8,278 nucleotides of DNA from Archaeoglobales archaeon (GCA_003662985.1 QMZD01000062.1:1-8278), one strand, 5' to 3'. Counted from the first letter of the stretch, positions 1-5,991 are shown. A program made the numbers and translations. Notes: generated by a model from the sequence alone, not told the origin.

Positions 1-846
1 GAACTCCAACGGACTCCTACCTATCAGCTCCTCCACACCGTATCCCCACAGTTCAGCCATCTTCGGATTCACATACCTGAAGACCCCATCCTGAATCAAG
101 TATATCCCAACAAGCGACTTCTCGGCAAGCTTTCTGAACATTTCCTCTGAATCTTTCAGTTTTTCTTCCATTCTCTTTCTTTCCGTTACATCTCTGAAAT
201 TACCCTGAAAGGCAACGACTTTTCCACCCTGTTTTATAAGGCTAATATTGCCTTCCGCATACCTTCTCTCCCTGTTTTTTGTAAAAAACTCAAGTTCGAG
301 TCCGTAAATACTTTTTCCGGCTTTAAATGCTCTGTTAAAACTCTTAAAAATGAATTCGGTGTATTCTTCTGGTATGAAATCTCTGTAGCTTCTGCCGATA
401 ACTTCCTCCTTTGAGTATCCCATAACCCTTTCAAAGGCCTTGTTTACCTCAATGAACTCTCCTTTAAGATTCGTTATTAGTATCGTATCTAGGGAGTTCT
501 CAAAGAGCTCCCTGTATTTCTCTTCGCTTCGCATTATCTCTTCTTCTCGCCTTCTGAGTTCTCTTTCTGAGTAATAGTTTCTGTAAATTATGAAAAGGAC
601 TAGAATTACAAAAATGATAACTGCGCATATCACCAAGAAGGGAGAGGAAGAGGTTGATAACTCAAATTCCTGAGCATTTACTGGGAAAAACAGAAAGAAT
701 ATGAAAAAGATGATTTTAGGTAGAATTAGGGCTTTTTTTGTTATTTTTAGATTGATCGCATCCAAAATAAAGTAATAAAGAGCATCTGTAGCTCTATCTG
801 TGTGTATCTCTTCAACATCGCCCCTAACTAAATCCATTCGGTCCAT
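1..846 (-). CDS. Membrane-anchored PAS-domain sensor protein, 3' part missing (window edge)
   Basis: An open frame of 282 codons runs without a stop from ATG at 846 to the window edge, so the C-terminus and output domain are not visible. A TAA codon lies directly before this ATG, which fixes the 5' limit; a second in-frame ATG follows at 837. Seen in the translation: a 40-residue charged N-terminus, a very hydrophobic segment at about 40-57, a short polar loop (about 58-68), a second membrane segment at about 69-88, then a charged linker rich in Arg and Glu. A first PAS domain spans about 106-220, beginning EKYRELFENSLD and ending NFRDVTERKRMEE, the usual PAS/PAC closing signature. A second PAS domain starts at about 232 (EEMFRKLAEKSLVGIYLIQD) and is cut. 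Known of the family: such proteins usually continue into more PAS domains and a histidine kinase or another signalling module. Which output this one has cannot be told here. Confidence 0.88.
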   Translation of the reverse strand, partial: MDRMDLVRGDVEEIHTDRATDALYYFILDAINLKITKKALILPKIIFFIFFLFFPVNAQEFELSTSSSPFLVICAVIIFVILVLFIIYRNYYSERELRRREEEIMRSEEKYRELFENSLDTILITNLKGEFIEVNKAFERVMGYSKEEVIGRSYRDFIPEEYTEFIFKSFNRAFKAGKSIYGLELEFFTKNRERRYAEGNISLIKQGGKVVAFQGNFRDVTERKRMEEKLKDSEEMFRKLAEKSLVGIYLIQDGVFRYVNPKMAELWGYGVEELIGRSPLEF

Positions 847-860
847 TTATCTCATTTAAT

Positions 861-876
861 CATATAAATATATAAA
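861..876 (-). promoter_or_regulatory. Overlapping TATA boxes of the PAS sensor gene
   Basis: On the minus strand this reads TTTATATATTTATATG, two TATA-like octamers in tandem. The first is centred about 26 bases before the ATG at 846. The second is centred about 27 bases before the in-frame ATG at 837. No clear Shine-Dalgarno motif precedes either start, so leaderless transcription is the likely mode (inference). Confidence 0.55.
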
Positions 877-927
877 CTATTTTCTATATGTATAATGATG
901 AGAAGTGATGCGGAACATGGGAGGTTC

Positions 928-976
928 AAAAAATTAAAGAAGTTTTTTGATGGAAAAATTTCTTGATTTTAAAAAA
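928..976 (-). terminator. T-rich termination region after the herA-DUF555 operon
   Basis: On the minus strand, 20 to 68 bases beyond the DUF555 stop codon, three oligo-T tracts (971-976, 954-958, 928-933) follow each other in AT-rich DNA with no stable hairpin. Archaeal RNA polymerase terminates mainly at such runs. They also separate this operon from the PAS gene promoter at 861-876. Confidence 0.5.
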
Positions 977-995
977 TTCAGTTATGAGTTATAAG

Positions 996-1334
996 TCAGT
1001 CAATCTCTAAAACCTCGACGACATCCAGTGGAATCCTTCCTAACCGTCTTCCAATCTCATATCTAGCTATTCTTGCTGCATGCTCCTCGTTCTCAGCGTT
1101 AAAAACCTTCATTTCAAAGAGGAGACCGACCAACGCGACTCCTGCTACCATAAATGCCGATTTAAAAGCTTCGCCACATTTCGGACATTCAACGTCGCCA
1201 ACATCGATTTCGACGAAGTCTAGATCGGGGTTTAGTCTTTTTCCAGCCTCAGCAACGGCTATATTCATGGCATCCTCGATAGTTCTTGCGTTTTTCACAA
1301 TCCAGCCGCCTTGTAGCCTGACAAGGTAATTCAA
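996..1334 (-). CDS. DUF555 / UPF0212 family protein of unknown function
   Basis: A small protein of 112 residues from the chosen start, recognised as DUF555 (UPF0212), an archaeal family without known function. Family hallmarks seen: WIVKNARTIEDA near the N-terminus, AEAGKRLNPDLDFVEIDVG, a single CPKCG knuckle at about 50-54, and LLFEMKVFNAENEEHA. I chose TTG at 1334 because family members as I remember them begin close to the NYLVRL segment and because a GGTGA motif sits 5 bases before it. An upstream in-frame TTG at 1352 would add six residues and has its own GGTGA 10 bases before it. There is no signal peptide and no clear membrane segment. The gene follows herA by 38 bases on the same strand, so the two are probably cotranscribed. 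The halves before and after the CPKCG knuckle resemble each other (see findings). Only two cysteines are present, so a full zinc site would need a second copy of the protein or a partner. Confidence 0.85.
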   Translation of the reverse strand: MNYLVRLQGGWIVKNARTIEDAMNIAVAEAGKRLNPDLDFVEIDVGDVECPKCGEAFKSAFMVAGVALVGLLFEMKVFNAENEEHAARIARYEIGRRLGRIPLDVVEVLEID

Positions 1335-1339
1335 AGATA

Positions 1340-1344
1340 TCACC
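1340..1344 (-). promoter_or_regulatory. Ribosome-binding site deciding the DUF555 start
   Basis: GGTGA on the minus strand, 5 bases before TTG at 1334. A second GGTGA (1363-1367), placed just after the herA stop codon, precedes the alternative TTG at 1352 by 10 bases. Confidence 0.6.
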
Positions 1345-1372
1345 TGCCTCAATCTACTCCAATCACCTCGGT

Positions 1373-2944
1373 TTACCCGAACATCTTCCTGAAAAATCCT
1401 CTTTTCTCCTTCTTCTCAGAGTTTCTTTCGGCATCACGTTTTTTATCTCTTTTATCCCTCTTGTCTTTTTTAGTTTCGCCTCTCTTTTCCCTCTTCTCAC
1501 TCTTTATCACGCTGACAGAAGCGCCACCGTGTCTACTCTTCCTCACTCTGATACTGACGATGACGGGTTTTTCAAGCTCTGGACTGACAACTAAGGCTGT
1601 TCCTGGAGGTAATCTCTTTATTTCATCAACAGTTTCAGCCGTTAATCCCTCAACTCCCTTTTTTATCGCTGTCAGGTCATTGGGGTTTGTTATCCTCAGA
1701 ATTATCTGGGTGTTGCACTGGCTTACAACGTTCTTATCAACTCTCGCAGGTCTTTGGCTTATTACAAGCAAACCAAGCCCAAATTTTCTACCTTCACTTG
1801 CAATGGTTCTCAGTATCTGAGTTGAAACCGTTTTGCCGAAACCTCGTTCGGGAATAAAGTTGTGGGCCTCCTCTAAAACGATCATTCCCGGAGGAACCTC
1901 ACCCCTCTTCCTAAGCTCGAAGAGCATGCTGCATACTCGGGAAACAATCAAATCCTGATGTTCAGGAGGACTACCTCGCATATCCAGGACAACAGCCCTC
2001 TCTTTCTGAAGCAAAACTTCAATGGGAGTTGCATTTCTCCCAAAGAGATTTGAATCGAGGATTTTCTCGAGATGCCCAAGCAACCCAAACCTCGCATTAT
2101 GTTTTAATGTTTCGACCTCCGATATAACGTCCTCGATTGTGTAATCCTTCCCCTTGAGATTTTTAATCGCCTGATATAACAAGGCTTGCTGGGTTGAGTT
2201 GGTTATTCCAGTGAGCTCTATTATTTCTTCTGGGGTGAGATTCAAGCCGTCTAGTTTTAGAACACCATCAGCTCTATCCAAGAAAGGGGAATTCGGAGGA
2301 ACATAAACCCTTATTCTGCTACCATATCCTTTAGGGGAAATACCGTATACACTCATCTTTTCAATCTCGTCGGGATTGTCGTTGGGTTCTCTAAGCGAAG
2401 CGTACTCACCATGGGGATCGATTATGAACATTGGAACTCCTCTCTCGATTAGCTCCTCGATTATCACGCCTGCTGTGTAACTCTTCCCGCTTCCGGTTTT
2501 TGCAAGGATGCAGCAGTGTTTCTGCACTAGGGAGTTTGCATCCAGATTCACCTTTATATCTGTGTCCTCAATAAGGCCCAAGTAAACACCCTTCCTTTTC
2601 AGGCCTAAAACGTCCACGATTAGATCCTTGTCCGCTTTAAAAACGTTCTCACCGGGTACTAACGGAGTTTTTGGAACCCTCAAAAGTCCCTTTTCGTCTC
2701 TCTTCCCAATGACGTATGCTTTGGCGATATAGGTTTCTTTCTCAGCATCCCGCCCTTTCAACACATCGGTTTCTTTGAGGTCGGTAGTTGCAATAATGTC
2801 AAGAACTTGAGCAATAACCCACCCATCGTTGTCATTCCATACTTTAACGTAATCGGTTCTTTTTACCTCTTTAGGATCAAAGACAACGAAACTGAATTCT
2901 GTAGAACTTGCCTCACCGAAAATCCTGCCAACGAGTCCCTTCAT
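1373..2944 (-). CDS. herA: HerA-type hexameric DNA translocase/ATPase
   Basis: A 523-residue protein of the HerA/FtsK branch of P-loop ATPases (HAS-barrel plus DUF87/helicase HerA domain). Residues 1-130 form the N-terminal HAS-barrel-like region (GRIFGEASSTEFSFVVFD). The ATPase core contains the Walker A motif AKTGSGKS at 148-155, the IIDPHGEY segment at 174-181, the Walker B stretch MIVLEEAH at 354-361 with paired glutamates, and the EGRKFGLGLLVISQRP block at 384-399, which in HerA carries the trans-acting arginine and sensor residues. Family knowledge: HerA hexamers pump DNA and work with the nuclease NurA, often beside Mre11-Rad50, in end resection. Neither nurA, mre11 nor rad50 is in view; the downstream partner is a DUF555 gene. 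After residue 480 comes a 43-residue tail very rich in Lys and Arg, ending GFFRKMFG. The ATG at 2944 matches the family N-terminus. It has no clear Shine-Dalgarno motif, but a TATA-like box lies at leaderless distance. It could be a HerA paralogue rather than the NurA partner. Confidence 0.88.
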   Translation of the reverse strand: MKGLVGRIFGEASSTEFSFVVFDPKEVKRTDYVKVWNDNDGWVIAQVLDIIATTDLKETDVLKGRDAEKETYIAKAYVIGKRDEKGLLRVPKTPLVPGENVFKADKDLIVDVLGLKRKGVYLGLIEDTDIKVNLDANSLVQKHCCILAKTGSGKSYTAGVIIEELIERGVPMFIIDPHGEYASLREPNDNPDEIEKMSVYGISPKGYGSRIRVYVPPNSPFLDRADGVLKLDGLNLTPEEIIELTGITNSTQQALLYQAIKNLKGKDYTIEDVISEVETLKHNARFGLLGHLEKILDSNLFGRNATPIEVLLQKERAVVLDMRGSPPEHQDLIVSRVCSMLFELRKRGEVPPGMIVLEEAHNFIPERGFGKTVSTQILRTIASEGRKFGLGLLVISQRPARVDKNVVSQCNTQIILRITNPNDLTAIKKGVEGLTAETVDEIKRLPPGTALVVSPELEKPVIVSIRVRKSRHGGASVSVIKSEKREKRGETKKDKRDKRDKKRDAERNSEKKEKRGFFRKMFG

Positions 2945-2966
2945 CTTATTAGATTCTGAAATGTGG

Positions 2967-2976
2967 AATAAAAATC
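2967..2976 (-). promoter_or_regulatory. Candidate TATA box of herA
   Basis: On the minus strand GATTTTTATT, preceded by an A-rich stretch that could serve as a BRE, is centred about 27 bases before the ATG at 2944. With no ribosome-binding motif before that ATG, a leaderless herA-DUF555 transcript is plausible. Read-through from the HEAT gene 93 bases upstream is the alternative. Confidence 0.4.
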
Positions 2977-3037
2977 TTTTTCAAACCCCTCATAATAAAA
3001 ATTGGTTTAATCTCAGTTGGGCCAAAGTTCGTTCCGA

Positions 3038-4081
3038 TTATCGTTTTATTCTTCCTATAATCTCTCGAAGGAGCTTTGCTTTTTCCTCCTTTTCAGAAGA
3101 TAGGCCTTTTAGCTCTCTTTCAAGGTAAGTTAAAGAAACCTCCCCATTAAGAACAAGGGCCATCGCCGCCCCCCTCCTTACGAGTTCACTTTCATCCTCT
3201 AATGCTTCGAGCAAGTATTTGATCCCTTTTTCGCCCATTTTACCAAGGTTCACCACCGCCTCATATCTTACATCTTCGTCCTCCTCCTTTAGCATTTCTG
3301 CGAGAACTTCAAGGATTTCATCGAAGTGAGTATCAGTTGCATCTACCTCAACCAAGGCTTTTAGAGCCTCCAGTTTGTAGTCTCCAGATCTCAAAAAGGA
3401 GATAAGCCCCTCTATCGCTCTCCCTCCGATTTTTGCCAGTGCTTTCGAGGTAGCATCCCTAATCCCTTGGTCATGGTCATTTAGTAGTTGAATCAGGGGT
3501 TCAACGGCCCCCTCATCACCTATCAATCCAAAAATCTCGGCAGCCTTCATTCTCACATCTATATCGTCTATCTGAAGGAGGGGAATGAGCTCGGGAACGG
3601 CGTCTTCTCCAATCTGAATTAAAGCTCTTGCAGCCTCAAATCTTATGAGACGATCGGATTTTAAAGCCTCAACAAGAGGTTTTACGGCCTTTGGGTCTTT
3701 TATTTTACCAAGAGAGATTGCAGCCACTCTTCTCACATCCCATGAGTCATCTCTGAGGAGGTTTATTAGAGCATCAACAGCCTCTCTCGCTCCGAGGTTT
3801 CCTAGAGAGGTTGCGGCAGCCCACCTCACTTCCCAATTTTTATCGTTTAAAGCCTCGATTAGAGGGTTGGGATCTATCCCTTCAATCTTGCCGAGGGTTA
3901 TTGCAGCTCCAACCTTAATATCATCTTTTTCTTTTTTCAGAGCTTTAACTAGGGAATCTACCGCCTTTTTACCTAATCCGGCAAGGTCTTCAGATGCCCT
4001 CCACCTTTTCTCTTTATCTTTTGAGCCTAGATCTTTGATTAATGCATCCAAATCCCTTTTTGATTCGAACTCGTCCCTCAT
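3038..4081 (-). CDS. HEAT-repeat (PBS-lyase-type repeat) protein
   Basis: A 347-residue protein made almost wholly of about ten to eleven tandem helical repeats of roughly 30 residues. Each follows a pattern like LIxxLxDxxxxVRxxAAxxLGxIG, for example DALINLLRDDSWDVRRVAAI and KPLVEALKSDRLIRFEAARA. This is the HEAT_2/E-Z repeat type, which builds a curved solenoid for protein binding. There is no catalytic domain, signal peptide or cysteine, so it is most likely a soluble scaffold; the partner is unknown. The name phycobilin lyase repeat is historical and says nothing of function. The open frame extends 27 codons upstream to an ATG at 4162, but that extension runs through a TATA box at 4124-4134. 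The ATG at 4081 has a GGTGG ribosome-binding site 4 bases before it, so I take 4081 as the start. It lies upstream of herA on the same strand with a 93-base gap containing a short T tract (2997-3001 on the minus strand), so separate transcription is likelier than an operon. Confidence 0.9.
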   Translation of the reverse strand: MRDEFESKRDLDALIKDLGSKDKEKRWRASEDLAGLGKKAVDSLVKALKKEKDDIKVGAAITLGKIEGIDPNPLIEALNDKNWEVRWAAATSLGNLGAREAVDALINLLRDDSWDVRRVAAISLGKIKDPKAVKPLVEALKSDRLIRFEAARALIQIGEDAVPELIPLLQIDDIDVRMKAAEIFGLIGDEGAVEPLIQLLNDHDQGIRDATSKALAKIGGRAIEGLISFLRSGDYKLEALKALVEVDATDTHFDEILEVLAEMLKEEDEDVRYEAVVNLGKMGEKGIKYLLEALEDESELVRRGAAMALVLNGEVSLTYLERELKGLSSEKEEKAKLLREIIGRIKR

Positions 4082-4085
4082 TTTG

Positions 4086-4090
4086 CCACC
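4086..4090 (-). promoter_or_regulatory. Ribosome-binding site deciding the HEAT-protein start
   Basis: GGTGG on the minus strand, 4 bases before the ATG at 4081. Together with the TATA box at 4124-4134 it places the real start 27 codons inside the longest open frame. Confidence 0.65.
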
Positions 4091-4123
4091 GTAAATTACT
4101 GCTATAATCACAATAAAATTGAT

Positions 4124-4134
4124 CATATAAAAAT
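4124..4134 (-). promoter_or_regulatory. TATA box of the HEAT-repeat gene
   Basis: The minus strand reads ATTTTTATATG, a good archaeal TATA box in A-rich surroundings. A transcript starting about 25 bases downstream (near 4104) would have a leader of roughly 20 bases carrying the GGTGG site. Confidence 0.6.
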
Positions 4135-4143
4135 TTTCTGCCA

Positions 4144-4173
4144 ATTTTAAAACTCGAACCAAAAGTATTTTAG
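4144..4173 (+). promoter_or_regulatory. Candidate promoter region of the HAD hydrolase gene
   Basis: Two AT-rich TATA candidates are present: TTTTAAAA at 4144-4151 and AGTATTTTA at 4164-4172. The second lies about 31 bases before the ATG at 4200 and would give a nearly leaderless transcript. The first would give a leader of about 28 bases ending in the GAGG that abuts the start codon. The sequence does not decide between them. Confidence 0.3.
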
Positions 4174-4199
4174 GCCATTCAGAATCTCAAAAGAAGAGG

Positions 4200-4820
4200 A
4201 TGAAGGCCATATCCTTCGATGTCGATGGAACCATAGTGGACGGGAAATTCATGGACAGATTCTGGAACGAGCTCATTCCAAAGTATTACTCAGAAAAGCA
4301 TGGGATTGATTATTCTAAGGCTCTTGAATTTGTGAAAAAATGCTATGATGAAGTTGGAGATAAAGATCTAAGGTGGTACCTTCCGGATTACTGGTTTGAG
4401 AGATTCCAGCTGGATATAGAGCTAAAAGATGTGCTAGAAGAATTCAGGGGTGAATTGAGGATATATCCCGACGCATTAGAAGTGCTTGAAAAGCTAAGAG
4501 ACAAATATAGGTTAATAGCGATCTCTAACGCGGTGAGAGAAATTATGGAGTTTGAATTAGAAGATATGTCTGAATTCTTCTGGAAGACCTTTTCCTGCCC
4601 CTCCGATCTTGGAGATATAAGGAGAAAGCCCGAGATCTACATCGATGTATGCAGATCCATTAATCTCTCACCCACCCAGCTTCTTCATGTCGGGGATCAT
4701 CCCTACTTCGATTTTGAAGTTCCGACAAAGGCGGGGATAAGATCGATTCTAATCGACCGTGAAGGGGTTAACGGACACATTAAGAGTCTAAGAGAACTTG
4801 AAGATTTCATTCCTCTCTAA
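4200..4820 (+). CDS. HAD-superfamily hydrolase (probable phosphatase, substrate unknown)
   Basis: A 206-residue protein with all four haloacid dehalogenase motifs. Motif I is FDVDGTIVD at 6-14 with nucleophile D7 and acid/base D9. Motif II is AISNA with S109. Motif III is the lysine in RRKPEIY, K143. Motif IV is VGDHPYFD at 164-171 with D166 and D171. An inserted helical cap at about 15-85 (type C1) is rich in aromatic and charged residues and should set substrate choice. Family knowledge: such enzymes hydrolyse phosphate monoesters through a phospho-aspartate with magnesium, in the cytoplasm. The layout resembles phosphoglycolate phosphatase-like proteins, but no residue I can see fixes the substrate. 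The ATG at 4200 is needed to keep motif I; a GAGG lies immediately before it with no spacer, so it is either a weak site or irrelevant to a leaderless transcript. The gene stands alone, divergent from the HEAT gene and convergent with the channel gene. Confidence 0.85.
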   Translation: MKAISFDVDGTIVDGKFMDRFWNELIPKYYSEKHGIDYSKALEFVKKCYDEVGDKDLRWYLPDYWFERFQLDIELKDVLEEFRGELRIYPDALEVLEKLRDKYRLIAISNAVREIMEFELEDMSEFFWKTFSCPSDLGDIRRKPEIYIDVCRSINLSPTQLLHVGDHPYFDFEVPTKAGIRSILIDREGVNGHIKSLRELEDFIPL

Positions 4821-4850
4821 CTTTGGGTTATTCTTGGGTTTATTCCTCAT

Positions 4851-4867
4851 CTTTGCTTTTCCCTTTT
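4851..4867 (+). terminator. T-rich terminator after the HAD hydrolase gene
   Basis: The plus strand reads CTTTGCTTTTCCCTTTT beginning about 30 bases after the stop codon. Another T5 tract follows at about 4903-4907. Pyrimidine- and T-rich runs without a hairpin are typical archaeal terminators. No comparable T tract serves the convergent channel gene on the other strand, so the two transcripts may overlap at their 3' ends. Confidence 0.4.
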
Positions 4868-4912
4868 AGACCCTAGATTTAAATCGCTTTAGAACCTTTG
4901 GTCTTTTTGAGC

Positions 4913-5899
4913 CTAACTCTCTGATTTACTAAGGTATTCTGATGCCTTTCTCAGCTGCTCTTCGTTGCCGATTAGGTAAAGGTTGTCACCGTATTCGAGC
5001 TGGAGGGTTGCATGTGGAACGATGATTTCCCCCTTCCTCTCAATCGCAACAACTGTGGCTCCTGTCCTATTTCTCAAATCGATGTCTCTGATGTTCACAC
5101 CCTCGAACTCTCTGTTCGTCATCGTAACTTTCTCTAACATGAAATCCTCTCCAACCTTGCTTATTATCTCGAAGAACGCTGCTGCTCCGTGTCTTCTGAG
5201 GATTATGGATGCCTTCTTTGCCGTATCAGAATAGGGGGAAAGAACCTGATCTGCACCAGCCCTTTTGGTGTTCTTAATTCCAGCAGGAGTTCTAGCTATT
5301 GCCATGGTGTATATATTGGGATTCAACTCCTTTGCCGTCATAATCGTAAAGGCATTGGCTGAATCTGACATACAGGCTATCAATGCCTTAGCATGTCTAA
5401 TTCTAGCCCTTTCAAGGGTTTTTTCCTCTATACTATCTCCTTGGAATGCGATATAACCGTTTTCCCTGGCTACGGCAACTTTCTCGATATTCTCATCGAT
5501 TATCACAATTTTATCCTTATCCATAATTTGAGATAGCTCATCCACAATTTCCTTTCCCATCACGCCATAACCACATACTATGTAATGATCTGCTACATTC
5601 TCGAGCACCTTTCTCCACCTCTCCATCCTTCTTTGAACGAGTATGGGCATAATAAGATTGATACCGTAAAAGAAAACCCCAATACCAAAAAACATTAGAA
5701 CGATCGCGAGCAGTCTTCCGTAAAATGATAGTTCGTAAACTTCTCTATATCCTGTAGTAGTTATGGTTATTACGGTCATATAGAAAGAGTCGAAAAGACT
5801 CCACCCCTCAAGGATCGTAAAACCGATGGTTCCAAGAAGAACTATAAGGAGAAGAAAAATTATTGTTGTTATTACTGGTTTTTTGACGTCAGTTGGCAT
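4913..5899 (-). CDS. MthK-like two-helix potassium channel with RCK (TrkA-N/TrkA-C) domain
   Basis: A 328-residue membrane protein. Residues 8-29 form the first membrane helix, 35-47 the pore helix, 48-53 the filter and 61-86 the second helix with three glycines (G72, G74, G79) that could act as a hinge. The cytoplasmic part starts at about 104 with a Rossmann fold: CGYGVMGKEI supplies GxGxxG (G110, G112, G115) and VIIDEN ends the second strand with D135. A TrkA-C-like domain covers about 240-325 and ends LEYGDNLYLIGNEEQL. Family knowledge: four subunits form the pore and the RCK domains form a gating ring that binds ions or nucleotides. Two oddities are seen: the filter reads TTGYRE rather than TVGYGD, and, by alignment to MthK from memory, the two glutamates of its main calcium site are I201 and R203 here. 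Gating by a nucleotide is therefore likelier than by calcium (inference). The ATG at 5899 has no Shine-Dalgarno motif but has a TATA box at leaderless distance. Confidence 0.9.
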   Translation of the reverse strand: MPTDVKKPVITTIIFLLLIVLLGTIGFTILEGWSLFDSFYMTVITITTTGYREVYELSFYGRLLAIVLMFFGIGVFFYGINLIMPILVQRRMERWRKVLENVADHYIVCGYGVMGKEIVDELSQIMDKDKIVIIDENIEKVAVARENGYIAFQGDSIEEKTLERARIRHAKALIACMSDSANAFTIMTAKELNPNIYTMAIARTPAGIKNTKRAGADQVLSPYSDTAKKASIILRRHGAAAFFEIISKVGEDFMLEKVTMTNREFEGVNIRDIDLRNRTGATVVAIERKGEIIVPHATLQLEYGDNLYLIGNEEQLRKASEYLSKSES

Positions 5900-5924
5900 T
5901 CAGTTAAAAATATCAACTCTTTTG

Positions 5925-5940
5925 ATTTAAAATTTTCTTT
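5925..5940 (-). promoter_or_regulatory. BRE and TATA box of the potassium channel gene
   Basis: The minus strand reads AAAGAAAATTTTAAAT: a purine-rich BRE-like stretch followed directly by TTTTAAAT. The TATA part is centred about 29 bases before the ATG at 5899, so transcription should begin at or within a few bases of the start codon. This fits the absence of a ribosome-binding motif. Confidence 0.55.
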
Positions 5941-5956
5941 TGATCTCACATCAACC

Positions 5957-5968
5957 GTTAAATTTAAC
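5957..5968 (+). promoter_or_regulatory. Palindromic TATA region of the SpoIIM-like gene
   Basis: GTTAAATTTAAC is a perfect 12-base palindrome centred about 29 bases before the ATG at 5992. That is the position of a TATA box for a leaderless transcript, and no Shine-Dalgarno motif precedes the ATG. The same palindrome could bind a dimeric regulator; the sequence alone cannot separate the two roles. Confidence 0.45.
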
Positions 5969-5991
5969 TAAACGTCGTATGTTCTAAAATA

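Noticed and set aside
234..434. 66-codon minus-strand frame inside the PAS sensor
   Set aside because: It is out of frame with the continuous 282-codon PAS reading frame, shows no family motif and has no ribosome-binding site.
895..966. 23-codon plus-strand frame, also containing ATGATGA resembling a C box of a C/D guide RNA
   Set aside because: There is no ribosome-binding site for a peptide, and no CTGA D box within usable distance on that strand, so neither a peptide nor a C/D RNA is supported.
1461..1820. 119-codon plus-strand frame opposite herA
   Set aside because: It is antisense to the conserved HerA ATPase core; its hydrophobic composition simply mirrors the Lys/Glu-rich coding strand.
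3038..4081. HEAT-repeat gene as a bilin lyase
   Set aside because: The repeat type shares a historical name with phycobilin lyases, but there is no catalytic residue pattern and no phycobiliprotein context.
3645..4094. 149-codon plus-strand frame opposite the HEAT gene
   Set aside because: It is the complement of the HEAT repeats, so its repetitive look is inherited, and it covers the HEAT start and ribosome-binding site.
4983..5456. Two plus-strand frames opposite the potassium channel
   Set aside because: Both are antisense to the RCK domain and show no recognisable motif or start signal.
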